A model generated the notes under the pieces. It worked only from the letters and a program-made list of their open reading frames with translations, was not told where the DNA came from and ran no database searches. From NCBI GenBank assembly GCA_900470775.1, contig UCBZ01000064.1, positions 1-39,313 of the forward strand: a stretch of DNA of 39,313 nt. The letters run 5' to 3'. Numbering within the stretch: the stretch's first letter is position 1; each line of letters begins with the position of its first letter. A program made the position numbers and the translations under genes. Source of the stretch: Hyphomicrobiales bacterium (GTDB taxonomy: Bacteria; Pseudomonadota; Alphaproteobacteria; Rhizobiales; Beijerinckiaceae). Shown here piece by piece: positions 33,401 to 39,313 of the stretch.

Positions 33401-33747
33401 CTGGCCGGCTCGACGCTAAGCTAGCGGCCCCCCGCGTGCTGGTGCCGGACGCGCGCACCGAGGCCGAGTTCAACTCGGGCAAGCCGCCGTCCTATCCCGT
33501 CGTCGTTCAGGCGCCCAATGGCATGTACGTCCCGCTGCAGGATCAGCTGGGCCGGTTACTCCGGTTCGTTGGTGACTTCGAGGCCGCCATGGCCGGGCCG
33601 CGGGCGAGCGCCAAGGCGGGGTTCGACGCCAGGAGCGTAGACGATGCTATTCGTCAGCAGAATCTCTCGACGACCGATCGACTGGGCGCCGACGCGGCTC
33701 GCAAGCGCGACGCTCGCAACGCCCGGCGCGCAGAGGCCGCGCCATGA
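30469..33747 (+). CDS. Giant phage-like protein with M15 (VanY-type) peptidase domain
   Basis: A 1092-residue protein. Residues 1-370 are mostly helical and charged; a glycine-rich hinge is at about 374-383; a D-Ala-D-Ala carboxypeptidase (M15) domain spans about 415-520, with FRSVERQRELYEA, SYHNHGEAVDL (zinc ligands H471 and D478) and PWHIEP (H516). Residues 530-1092 are again long and helical, without recognised domains. No signal peptide. The layout (enzyme domain within a very long helical protein) recalls internal virion/ejection proteins of podophages that cut peptidoglycan on entry. No other structural gene is near. It overlaps both its neighbours, which are HTH genes. Confidence 0.8.
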   Translation: MVDILEASGARRPKPGLAATPTSTVSGADVTAPYTELAKAVGAFGKELEDSVAPFEAARGAKAVTKDADGNIQVQWRAEFSQGDKLYNAAARQAGLALGKTAIDSNLKALRDQFDGKPAEFDAAAKAYVKEAGKGGDPLLRPFLQNEAERLAVQYGDGLKSAKHDLDLRRSLQALTAREGLLADELEALAAQGGAGTPDFHRKRLELDDIRSQKAANPKLAYTPEQRKVDDERLDVGLRAAGIVGIARRDYERDGDLARAQRTAERELEALPLPTADKLKYLGQVSARLSGQHAMRQAELAETKEEAQSLSVLFGQGQRVDLKRYDEVVGKLRAGKAYAAAYNLEAAKVTAETRPIVRYGTAAEATAALDRVQTGGGGGGEGRGRTVAEAGPSPARALLISKLSGNSEAHVDGLREGFASSLATMFQEAPAGIRERLGILSGFRSVERQRELYEASDKSGKMVAAPGRSYHNHGEAVDLAYDGRSLKHAPKEVQEWVAANAGKYGLKIPMSYEPWHIEPASTRGGEGGGVVGNPMLPEVVKALQSTLNERTKESWASVRKALDDGLSPSAKEVDDLRTLLPKVSDLDLRKEIASRLGIEEAKQSVAGMPLRDRENLTAVSREAARQGNASAVERDVIAAWQKQNDELRKVMTEEPTRYGAVDQTLGLPVPKPLDLSSAEAFRASLGERQIVLGAVKQLNPEAPDIVLDGSDRAQLGAVLAQADAPTATMLVGTIAQLPPTQRGAVMSDGGIKDALVGMSRSGDPAKMSAAFTALDAERRRDPIAFGRTFGPTVEDRLEEWTARMSMMPVQDLAREMTQVDDPARMKARDALRKEATTKVGNVTVAEIAGYFDTTPVIPFDSPSAPAEPLQAGTLKADFDQEFSRFYAVVGDEGKARELAVERLKRVWGPSALNGGRLTKFAPEKSPAYPAINGSQGWLVEQLNTDVRAALGRVAPAPDARRERASDRLAMTDAQRAEAGRLDAKLAAPRVLVPDARTEAEFNSGKPPSYPVVVQAPNGMYVPLQDQLGRLLRFVGDFEAAMAGPRASAKAGFDARSVDDAIRQQNLSTTDRLGADAARKRDARNARRAEAAP

Positions 33748-34397
33748 ACCTGTACGCGGCCGCGCCAACCTATCTCTCGCTCCTGGTGGCCATACGCGCC
33801 CGCCGCGTCGAACTCGGCTTGTCGCAGTTGGCGGTCGACCACCTCGCCGGCATGCCGAGCGGGTATCAAGCCAAGCTTGAAGCTCGGCTGACCAACCCCA
33901 CGGCCACCAATGCGCGCTCTATCGGCATCGAGTCCCTGCCGCTCGTGATGAACGCCCTCGGCCTGCATCTCGCCCTCGTCGCAGAGCCTCGGCAGCGCGA
34001 AAATACTTCGCAAAAAAATGCAGGGCTGGGCCGCGTATCGCGAGACATCGGAGAAATTGTCACGCAATTTCCGATGCTTCCGACAAACCGGATCATGGCG
34101 GAAAAAGGCAAATCCGGTGCACGGCGTCGGATGGAGACGACAACTCCAGAACAGCGACAGGCGTCGGCGCGGCAGGCAAATGCCGCACGTTGGGCGAAAG
34201 CTCGGGCTGCAGCTCCGATCGTGCCGCCAGCTGACCCGGTCCCGCCGCGGCCCGACTGCACCACTCAGCCAGACGCCCCGGCGACGATCGCTCCTCGGCT
34301 GCGACCTCCCGTCATTCTCTCGAAATTCGCCGCCGCCCAGCAGCGCAAACAGAACGTCCTGAAGCGGGCAGCCGCTCGCCAATCCGCGAACCAATAG
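33744..34397 (+). CDS. XRE-like HTH protein with basic, proline-rich C-terminus
   Basis: A 217-residue protein overlapping the giant gene's stop (ATGA). LVAIRARRVELGLSQLAVDHLAG followed by YQAKLEARLTNP matches an XRE-type helix-turn-helix at about 13-60. The C-terminal two thirds is low-complexity: a basic Ala/Arg region (TPEQRQASARQANAARWAKA), then prolines. HTH plus an unstructured tail is common in Hyphomicrobiales phages. Probably transcriptional regulation; the target is unknown. A strong terminator follows. Confidence 0.7.
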   Translation: MNLYAAAPTYLSLLVAIRARRVELGLSQLAVDHLAGMPSGYQAKLEARLTNPTATNARSIGIESLPLVMNALGLHLALVAEPRQRENTSQKNAGLGRVSRDIGEIVTQFPMLPTNRIMAEKGKSGARRRMETTTPEQRQASARQANAARWAKARAAAPIVPPADPVPPRPDCTTQPDAPATIAPRLRPPVILSKFAAAQQRKQNVLKRAAARQSANQ

Positions 34398-34477
34398 GAG
34401 GCTTCCAATACCCGGAGAGCCGAAGCCAATTCCCGGAAGCCCCGGATCTGAGTAGTCCTGGCCAATCGCGTCAGAGA

Positions 34478-34504
34478 CCCGCCGCTGCGTCAGCGGCGGG
34501 CTTT
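34478..34504 (+). terminator. Rho-independent terminator after the HTH-giant-XRE operon
   Basis: A 10-bp perfect stem CCCGCCGCTG/CAGCGGCGGG with a 3-base loop, followed by CTTTTCC. Located between the plus-strand operon and the convergent SRAP gene. Confidence 0.85.
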
Positions 34505-34529
34505 TCCATTTCCCGCACTGCCGTGGCGC

Positions 34530-35252
34530 TTAGGCGGCCTCCCCGTCTTGCTTAACGCCCCGCGCGACTTCGACCAGCGCGCCATCCGGAAGCGGCCGCT
34601 GCAGCGCCTTCGCCTGGTCCCATGGCGCGGTCATCCAGGTCTCGATCTCTTCGGGCTCGGTCAGGATCACCGGCATCGCCTTCGGGTGGATCGCGCCAAC
34701 CTCGCGATTCGGCTCCGTCGTCAGGAAGGCGAAGAGGTCGGTCGTTTCCGTGCCGTTCTTGATCTTGCGCACGCCGCTCCATTGCGGCGTCCATATCCCG
34801 GCAAAGAAGGCCAGCGGCCGATCCGGCGAAAGCGCGAACCACACATCCTGCTTGGCGCCATGGTCGAACTCGCTGAAGCTGGTCAACGGTACGACGCAGC
34901 GGCTCTCGACGCCAAGCCAGCGCTTCCAATGCGCGCTCGCGGTGTTGCGGACATTGGTCGTCCCGCCATCGGGCCCCATCCGCAGCAGCTCGTCAAAGTC
35001 GACCGGCTTGTCCTTCGCCCGGAGCCTGTCCGCCCGCTTCGTCGCGGCCTGATAGATCGCCTGCTTCGACGACGGCATGCCCCAGCGCACCATGGCGAGC
35101 TCGCGCCCGCCCGGTGTGTTGCGCACGATCGGCGCCGGATAGTCCGGAAAGATGCCCGGCATGGGCGGCAGGTTGCCGGTGGTGTCGCGCATGGCCCGCG
35201 CCATCGCCGCGATCGCGGCCTGGCCCTTGGTCAGGCTGTAGAGGTTACACAT
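34530..35252 (-). CDS. SRAP (HMCES/YedK) SOS-response-associated protein
   Basis: A 240-residue SRAP-family protein. MCN supplies catalytic Cys2, which forms a covalent link with abasic sites in single-stranded DNA. PAPIVRNTPGGRELAMVRWG, SRCVVPLTSFSEFD with the active-site Glu, and HPKAMPVIL with the His are all in place, so it should be active. The start at 35252 puts Cys at position 2; an upstream ATG at 35258 would bury it. It protects abasic sites during replication. It overlaps the upstream gene by 8 bases and lies downstream of a LexA box. Confidence 0.94.
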   Translation of the reverse strand: MCNLYSLTKGQAAIAAMARAMRDTTGNLPPMPGIFPDYPAPIVRNTPGGRELAMVRWGMPSSKQAIYQAATKRADRLRAKDKPVDFDELLRMGPDGGTTNVRNTASAHWKRWLGVESRCVVPLTSFSEFDHGAKQDVWFALSPDRPLAFFAGIWTPQWSGVRKIKNGTETTDLFAFLTTEPNREVGAIHPKAMPVILTEPEEIETWMTAPWDQAKALQRPLPDGALVEVARGVKQDGEAA

Positions 35253-35640
35253 CGGCATCGCCCACCCTACGGCGGCGCTCGATCGGCGCCGGCTCGGTCG
35301 GGAGCATGTCCGGCTTGCCGCCTTCGATCAAGGTTAGGCCGGTCATGGATGGTGGCAGGTCGGGTGGCCGGCCTGAATTCAGATCGGGGAGATAGGCGCC
35401 GCAGCGCATGCCGTATTTCTGAGGCTTTCGAGCGGGGTTGCTCGGATCCCATGGGCACCGGCGCCTGAAGAGCCTGAGCATCTCACCGACACGCTCCTCA
35501 GGGTGAAATTCCCAGGAGAGGATCGCGACGCGGCAATCGCGCCAGCGCTCACAGACATGGCACCGAAGGCGCAAGACCACATAGGGATACTCGCCGAGAG
35601 ACGTGTTTTCGTTCGGCCGAGGCGGCCCGGCTGGTGACAT
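35245..35640 (-). CDS. Cys-rich hypothetical protein co-transcribed with SRAP
   Basis: A 131-residue protein. Cysteines in CHVCERWRDC plus later RRCPW and RCGAY suggest a small zinc-binding unit. The C-terminal third is proline- and charge-rich. It overlaps the SRAP start, so the two form one operon; it is the first gene after a LexA box. No known family; a link to DNA damage response is inferred from position. Confidence 0.65.
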   Translation of the reverse strand: MSPAGPPRPNENTSLGEYPYVVLRLRCHVCERWRDCRVAILSWEFHPEERVGEMLRLFRRRCPWDPSNPARKPQKYGMRCGAYLPDLNSGRPPDLPPSMTGLTLIEGGKPDMLPTEPAPIERRRRVGDADV

Positions 35641-35661
35641 GATTTCGATCCTCGGCTATGA

Positions 35662-35676
35662 GAACGAAATCAGAAC
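35662..35676. promoter_or_regulatory. LexA (SOS) box
   Basis: GAAC-N7-GAAC, the alphaproteobacterial LexA operator (GTTC-N7-GTTC on the other strand). It lies in the short space between divergent genes, 22 bp from the minus-strand start at 35640 and 23 bp from the plus-strand start at 35699, so it may control both units. Confidence 0.75.
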
Positions 35677-35698
35677 AAAGGGGTTCCGGAGTCAAGCC

Positions 35699-35953
35699 AT
35701 GGCCAGCGTCGAGACGTTCTTCCTCCAGCCCTTCAAGACGCATCGCAAGCGCCTGATTCCGGGCCAGCGCGTGCCCGCAAAGACCAAGCATCACGCCCTG
35801 CGCGACGGCGAACGCCTCGGCCGCACGGCGGAGGGCTTGGCGGTCATCCATGTGACCGCCGATGACGAAACCGGTGAGGTCAGCGCGCTCGCCGTGTTGG
35901 CGCGGCATGGCGAGATCCCGGAGGCCTTCGAGGAGGAGATCCGGGCGCTGTGA
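35699..35953 (+). CDS. Hypothetical protein, possibly SOS-controlled
   Basis: An 84-residue protein (FFLQPFKTHRKRLIPGQRVP; RTAEGLAVIHVTADDETGEV). No membrane or signal segments. The ATG at 35699 follows the LexA box; ATG 35639 would include the operator in the gene. It overlaps the next gene at GTGA. I do not recognise a family. Confidence 0.65.
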   Translation: MASVETFFLQPFKTHRKRLIPGQRVPAKTKHHALRDGERLGRTAEGLAVIHVTADDETGEVSALAVLARHGEIPEAFEEEIRAL

Positions 35954-36297
35954 GCCTGACCCTGCGACGACAGCCCCTCAACTTTCCGCACGACGATCCG
36001 GACCTGCGCTGGTCAATCTACTGCGACGATGTGAGCATCGGGGTCATCGTCCAGCACCGGGGCCGTTCCGACGAGCCGGTCTCATGGCACTGGGTCATGC
36101 ACCTGCATGCTGGCCGCTTCCAGAACGGCGTCAGGCCGACCGATGGCGTGGCGGCCACACGTGAAGACGCGATGATCGCGTTCCGCGCCGCCTGGATCAT
36201 TGTCCGCCCGGCGATCGGCGACGAGGGTTGGCAGCTGCACCTCAATCATTGCGCGTGGTCGCGAGCGCAGGAGGAACGCCGCCGGCGCCAGCGATAA
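35950..36297 (+). CDS. Hypothetical protein
   Basis: A 115-residue protein starting at a GTG that overlaps the previous stop. DPDLRWSIYCDDVSIGVIVQ and HWVMHLHAGRFQNGVRPTDG suggest a small beta-rich fold ahead of a helix (REDAMIAFRAAW). The C-terminal EERRRRQR is basic. Similar small proteins occur in Hyphomicrobiales phages; function unknown. Confidence 0.65.
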   Translation: MSLTLRRQPLNFPHDDPDLRWSIYCDDVSIGVIVQHRGRSDEPVSWHWVMHLHAGRFQNGVRPTDGVAATREDAMIAFRAAWIIVRPAIGDEGWQLHLNHCAWSRAQEERRRRQR

Positions 36298-36344
36298 GGA
36301 ACCGAACCGGGCGGATACGGTTGAACGGCGCGGAGGACGCCACA

Positions 36345-36515
36345 ATGACGAACATAATGATCAAATCCGCCGACGAGCGCGAGATAGCCATGAACCTCAT
36401 CGAGAAGCTCAGCGGCGCGCCTGAAAATACCCCAGAGGAAACCCGGCTGCAGATGCTGATTGAGGCCGTTGAGCGGTGGGCCGCGACGCAGGACCAGGCG
36501 GCCGCCACAGGCTAG
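36345..36515 (+). CDS. Small helical hypothetical protein
   Basis: A 56-residue protein, mostly helical (SADEREIAMNLIEKLSGAP; LQMLIEAVERWAATQ). GCGGAGG lies before ATG 36345. Two further in-frame ATGs follow closely (36357 and 36390). No family recognised. Confidence 0.5.
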   Translation: MTNIMIKSADEREIAMNLIEKLSGAPENTPEETRLQMLIEAVERWAATQDQAAATG

Positions 36516-36541
36516 TCTTTGACCGATTCGGAGACGCGCTC

Positions 36542-36781
36542 ATGCCTGCACGCCGCGACACGCGCACGACCTATTCCTATCTCGCGGGCCGCGATGTCGG
36601 CCTCTCTTCGGGGGAATGGCAGCACGAGTGCGAGGTCACCTATCTCGCCGCGATGCCCCTCGCCAAGCGCAACGAATTCCTTAATGGCGCTCCCGGCACG
36701 ACCGATCGGGACGGGCGCGGCATCAAGCACCACCGGGCGACGTCGCAACCGCGCAGCTGCTTAGCGAGATGGAACGGCTGA
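36542..36781 (+). CDS. Hypothetical protein
   Basis: A 79-residue protein (TYSYLAGRDVGLSSGEW; VTYLAAMPLAKRNEF). No ribosome site better than GGAGACG before the ATG. It is the last plus-strand gene of this small-gene run. It is followed by about 110 bp without a feature before the toxin-antitoxin operon ends. No family recognised. Confidence 0.5.
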   Translation: MPARRDTRTTYSYLAGRDVGLSSGEWQHECEVTYLAAMPLAKRNEFLNGAPGTTDRDGRGIKHHRATSQPRSCLARWNG

Positions 36782-36890
36782 TGTGCTGCGGGCACGGGGT
36801 TGAACGGGCTGAACTGAAAAGTCGGGCCCGCGGCGTATGCTGACTACGCCTCGCGAAATCCTCGTGGCGTTTAATCCGCTACAATAAGGC

Positions 36891-37160
36891 TCAGGGCGAT
36901 TTCAGAGTAGATGCGTCAATGACGTAGTGCGGCGCAGGACCAGACGGTTCCGGATGCGGGACCGCGTGGAGAGTTAACCCGAGTATTGTAACAAGAGCAC
37001 CGGGGTTTACACCCTCTCCGGTGGGCTCAGTACCAAAGTTTCCCAGATTAAATGACATGTTGAAGCCAAGGATCCATTTTCCATGGTCCAGGCCGTGCTT
37101 TCGCGCAAGCGCTTCTGCCACTTCCTTCAACGAAAACTGAATCTCAGAAACCTCAGCCAT
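36891..37160 (-). CDS. Hypothetical protein, third gene of the hicAB-like operon
   Basis: An 89-residue protein whose start overlaps the end of the HicB-like gene by 8 bases. It has an N-terminal helix (FSLKEVAEALARKHGL) and a probable beta-rich body (WILGFNMSFNLGNFG; ALVTILGLTLHAV). No signal peptide. No known toxin-antitoxin partner looks like this to me. The local base composition is less GC-rich than the chromosome. Confidence 0.6.
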   Translation of the reverse strand: MAEVSEIQFSLKEVAEALARKHGLDHGKWILGFNMSFNLGNFGTEPTGEGVNPGALVTILGLTLHAVPHPEPSGPAPHYVIDASTLKSP

Positions 37161-37677
37161 GGGTCACCACAGCGCGTCCGGTTGTAGAATAGCTCAACAT
37201 CACACCAGCATAGTTGGGCTCGACCGCAACGACCTCTCCATACGTTCGCACGGGATAATCATTGAGGCAAATAGACGTGAGTCGTTGCACGGTCCACGCC
37301 GATCGTTGTTGAGGCAATACGTGATTTGCGTAAACCTCAAGCAGGTTATTTTTACTGAGTAGGAACACCATATATTGGTTGAGGCTGACGCCCTGCAGCG
37401 AGGCGCAATTGGCCAAGTCTCGGTGAAGAGACTTCGGCATACGAACCATTAGCTTCCCGCTATAAAGGTCGCCCGCATAATTCGTCGGTTCGGGAATAGG
37501 ATTCCCCGCCGAAATTGCAGCCTCTTTCCAAGCTGCAATCGCAAATTTGAGTTCCGCTAGCGCCTCCGCCTCGCTATCGCCGAACGCCGAACAGCCAGGA
37601 AGATCAGGCGCTATAGCAATAAAACCCTCATCCTCGTCGCTCCAAAAGACTGAAGATGGGTACCGAGGATCATCCAT
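37153..37677 (-). CDS. HicB-like antitoxin, extended
   Basis: A 174-residue protein. SSVFWSDEDEGFIAIAPDLPG and GDSEAEALAELKFAIAAW are the HicB partial-RNase-H-like domain. KLMVRMPKSLHRDLANCA followed by VSLNQYMVFLLS is a ribbon-helix-helix DNA-binding region at about 87-118. An extra 55-residue C-terminal tail has no recognised fold. It starts at the end of hicA (overlap); ATG 37692 is an alternative. HicB neutralises HicA and represses the operon. Confidence 0.85.
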   Translation of the reverse strand: MDDPRYPSSVFWSDEDEGFIAIAPDLPGCSAFGDSEAEALAELKFAIAAWKEAAISAGNPIPEPTNYAGDLYSGKLMVRMPKSLHRDLANCASLQGVSLNQYMVFLLSKNNLLEVYANHVLPQQRSAWTVQRLTSICLNDYPVRTYGEVVAVEPNYAGVMLSYSTTGRAVVTHG

Positions 37678-37927
37678 TTTTTTCAGTCCCATACCTGTCC
37701 ATCATCTCAATCAACTGCCGCGCTTGATATGGCGGGATTTTGCCATTTGCGCGGCGCTGAAAATTCAACTGAACCCGCTCTCCTGTTCGAGCGAAAACAT
37801 GATGCGACGTGCCCCCGCTACCCTTCGCCACAAATCCCAGCCCTTCCGCGACCTTACATGCGTCATCAAACCGAACATCCTTCGGATTGTTTCGAATGGC
37901 GTCTGAAAGTTTCTCGGAGCGGCTCAA
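37670..37927 (-). CDS. HicA-like mRNA interferase toxin
   Basis: An 85-residue protein from a TTG start. SRSEKLSDAIRNNPKDVRFDDA leads into a dsRBD-like HicA fold with the catalytic His in GSGGTSHHVF and the usual ending IPPYQARQLIEMMDRYG. HicA toxins cut mRNA. No ATG gives a better N-terminus; the frame extends upstream without family similarity. Only the TTG matches known HicA starts, and weak initiation may keep toxin levels low. Confidence 0.78.
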   Translation of the reverse strand: MSRSEKLSDAIRNNPKDVRFDDACKVAEGLGFVAKGSGGTSHHVFARTGERVQLNFQRRANGKIPPYQARQLIEMMDRYGTEKNG

Positions 37928-38268
37928 GTTGATACTACCGGTGATAGCAGAAGGGCAAGAACCTTGTGAATTTATGAATCTGCCCGACCGAATCGTCGCG
38001 ACGGTCGAAATTCGAAGATCGATGTCGCGGAAGTTGCACAGTTGCAATAGCCCAGCCCACGCTTGCCTCTGAACATAACAAAAAAATGCCGCCGCTACCG
38101 GAGGAGCGACGCTCAAATTTAGGGAGGATATCGCACCGGCTTGCCGCCGTATCCGGCGAGTGCCGGATCTCGTCAGGGCGATGCCCTTGACGAGCGAACC
38201 GACGGTCCCAAAATTACCACCAGCCGCTGACAGGTTCGCGGCTTGAATCCATGTGCTTCCAGGAGGAT
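37928..38268. other. 340-bp intergenic region
   Basis: Contains the putative promoter region of hicA, an A7 run at about 38081-38087, and a 7-bp hairpin ATCCGGC-GAGT-GCCGGAT (38151-38168). The minus-strand frame continuing from hicA to 38284 has no good start or family match. Nothing else seen. Confidence 0.5.
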
Positions 38269-38574
38269 ATGGCTTTGGCACCACCTTCCGATCAATTCGA
38301 ACGTCCCGTCGTCATCTGGACGGCCTTTGGCGTCCCGGCCGCAGTCTCGTCGGCTATGGAAGCCTATATGTTCCTCACCGACTGGCCGCCCTCCGATCGC
38401 GACGGCGCGCACGCCCTTACTCTGAAGGGCTGCTTGGCGGCGGTTCGGGGTGAAATAGAGGTCGAAACGGCCCGCGGGATTTTCGCCTCGTGGGCAGAAC
38501 GACAGGACATCCTCGCGCCCGACGCGGCGGCCTTTGTTCGCAGTGGGCACGGCAGCTCGCACGGCGCTCCTTAA
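38269..38574 (+). CDS. DUF982-like protein
   Basis: A 101-residue protein. The pattern RPVVIWTAFGVPAAVSSAMEA, TDWPPSDRDGAHALTLKGCL and AAVRGEIEVETARGIFASWA follows DUF982: an initial strand, WP...G, CLAA-G-x...AR-x-F. The family is abundant in Hyphomicrobiales and of unknown function. CAGGAGGATATG gives a strong ribosome site at 38269. It converges on a hairpin shared with the next gene. Confidence 0.78.
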   Translation: MALAPPSDQFERPVVIWTAFGVPAAVSSAMEAYMFLTDWPPSDRDGAHALTLKGCLAAVRGEIEVETARGIFASWAERQDILAPDAAAFVRSGHGSSHGAP

Positions 38575-38581
38575 CCAAAAA

Positions 38582-38611
38582 GGGCCGCCGCTCCCGAAGG
38601 AACGGCGGCCC
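38582..38611 (-). terminator. Terminator for the DUF6894-like gene
   Basis: A 9-bp stem GGGCCGCCG/CGGCGGCCC with an inner TCC/GGA and loop CGAA. On the minus strand it is followed by TTTTT, so it ends the DUF6894-like transcript; on the plus strand it follows the DUF982 stop without a U-tract. Confidence 0.8.
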
Positions 38612-38635
38612 GGCTGTGCGTCCTCAAGGCTCAAG

Positions 38636-38950
38636 TCACTCGCGCGGTCCCGACCCCAGACAGGATGCAACATCGTCAGCGGCCACGTCTGATGCCTCCG
38701 CCTCTCGATCGAGATCCCCCTTGTTCTTGGCGGCGAAGCTAAGCCCGGCCCGATACACTTTACTGCCAGTGTCGTCCTCGACCGTCGCCCCGAAGTCGGC
38801 ACGCTTACCTTCAGGCAACTTATCGCGCGCCATCTCCGCCAAGGCGACCTGGGCATCATCCGTGGCCGCTTTGGTATGTGGGAACTCCAGGGACTCGTCG
38901 GAGCGCTCCGCCCCTTCGGAATCGTCGGTCGTGATAGTGAACTTAGGCAT
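38636..38950 (-). CDS. DUF6894-like protein
   Basis: A 104-residue protein. MPKFTITTDDSEGAE, then SLEFPHTKAATDDAQVALAEMARDKLPEG, and a final strand region, match the DUF6894 pattern (short strand, acidic turn, A-x-x-D/E-A...LAE-MA-R-D helix). Common in Hyphomicrobiales as small cytoplasmic proteins of unknown role. The C-terminus is acidic. No signal peptide. Confidence 0.7.
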   Translation of the reverse strand: MPKFTITTDDSEGAERSDESLEFPHTKAATDDAQVALAEMARDKLPEGKRADFGATVEDDTGSKVYRAGLSFAAKNKGDLDREAEASDVAADDVASCLGSGPRE

Positions 38951-39139
38951 CTCCGATCCACTCCAGGTGACAGCCGAATGCGAAACGGTGGAGCGTCGGA
39001 CCGGTTCCGCTCAATGCGCCAACACAGTGGAAAGGGTGTCGACGGGCCACTCAGCCAGCGCCACGGGCCCGCACGTAGCGATGCGGGCGGGAATGGCGAC
39101 GGCCATGCAGCGGCCTCGCGCCGGTCCGTCGCTCGCTCG

Positions 39140-39313
39140 TTAGAACCTGACCGCGAGCACGCCCTTGAAGGCGTGGTCCTGTGCATCCTCGGCGAGCTGC
39201 CCGGCATAGGACACGCCCAGCGAGGCGCTCTGGCCGATGGCGAGGTCGAGCCCGGCCTCGACCACGGCGGCATCCCGCGCGATCGGCAGGCCGGCGACCG
39301 TGAACGTCCGGCT
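39140..39313 (-). CDS. Autotransporter beta-barrel, C-terminal end (partial)
   Basis: The last 57 codons of a gene that enters from the right edge. EAGLDLAIGQSASLGVSYAG alternates as in beta-barrel strands, and the protein ends HAFKGVLAVRF, with the terminal Phe used for BAM recognition. This is the autotransporter (type V) barrel ending. The passenger and start lie outside the window. Whether it belongs to the element or the chromosome cannot be told. Confidence 0.8.
   Translation of the reverse strand, partial: SRTFTVAGLPIARDAAVVEAGLDLAIGQSASLGVSYAGQLAEDAQDHAFKGVLAVRF

Noticed and set aside
38173..39273. 366-codon minus-strand frame
   Set aside because: Runs antisense to the DUF982-like gene and overlaps the DUF6894-like gene in another frame; low-complexity content and no start context.
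1..39313. CRISPR arrays, rRNA genes, insertion sequences
   Set aside because: No spaced identical repeats of CRISPR length, no rRNA sequence and no transposase frames found by reading both strands.

Overview
The window looks like an alphaproteobacterial chromosome carrying the left part of an integrated mobile element. High GC, the fdsGBACD formate dehydrogenase layout, an Aap/Bzt-type amino-acid transporter, DUF982- and DUF6894-like proteins and a GAAC-N7-GAAC LexA box all fit Hyphomicrobiales (Bosea or Methylobacterium-like). The genus is an inference from reading the sequence, not from a search.

Positions 1-23.6 kb are core-like chromosome. A LysR regulator (242-1156) precedes a tight operon for the soluble NAD-dependent molybdenum formate dehydrogenase: fdsG, fdsB, fdsA, fdsC/fdhD and fdsD (1378-7458). 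Two LysR-type dyads lie in the gap before fdsG. A truncated periplasmic-binding-protein gene follows, then guaA and rsmB on the minus strand, a small lipoprotein, a periplasmic glycerophosphodiester phosphodiesterase and a small Arg-rich secreted protein. Next comes a minus-strand amino-acid ABC transporter with two tandem binding-protein paralogues (aapJ-aapJ-aapQ-aapM-aapP), a cystathionine beta-lyase, and a three-gene lipid A glycosylation-type module (ArnT-like, GT2, LABN protein).

At 23649-23693 there is only the 3' half of a tRNA-Arg(TCT) gene on the minus strand, followed by a P4-type tyrosine integrase. This is the typical edge of an element integrated into a tRNA gene. The intact tRNA and the other att site are not in the window, so the element probably extends beyond it; the right boundary is unknown. 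Inside are an AlpA-like regulator behind short tandem repeats, a run of small unknown genes, and a HTH protein that looks like a replication initiator. That gene contains four perfectly spaced 23-bp iterons, each with the dyad GACA-N4-TGTC, which resembles the lambda-O type origin-in-gene layout. Then come a divergent pair encoding a DUF6602/PD-(D/E)XK-like protein and a winged-helix-like protein, an operon of HTH, a 1092-residue protein with an M15 (VanY) peptidase domain, and an XRE-like protein, an SOS-box-controlled SRAP (HMCES/YedK) gene, several small ORFs, and a HicAB-type toxin-antitoxin operon with a third gene. No capsid, portal, terminase or tail genes are seen, so a phage satellite, phage-plasmid-like element or decayed prophage are all possible.

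The last part holds DUF982- and DUF6894-like genes and the C-terminal end of an autotransporter beta-barrel running off the right edge.
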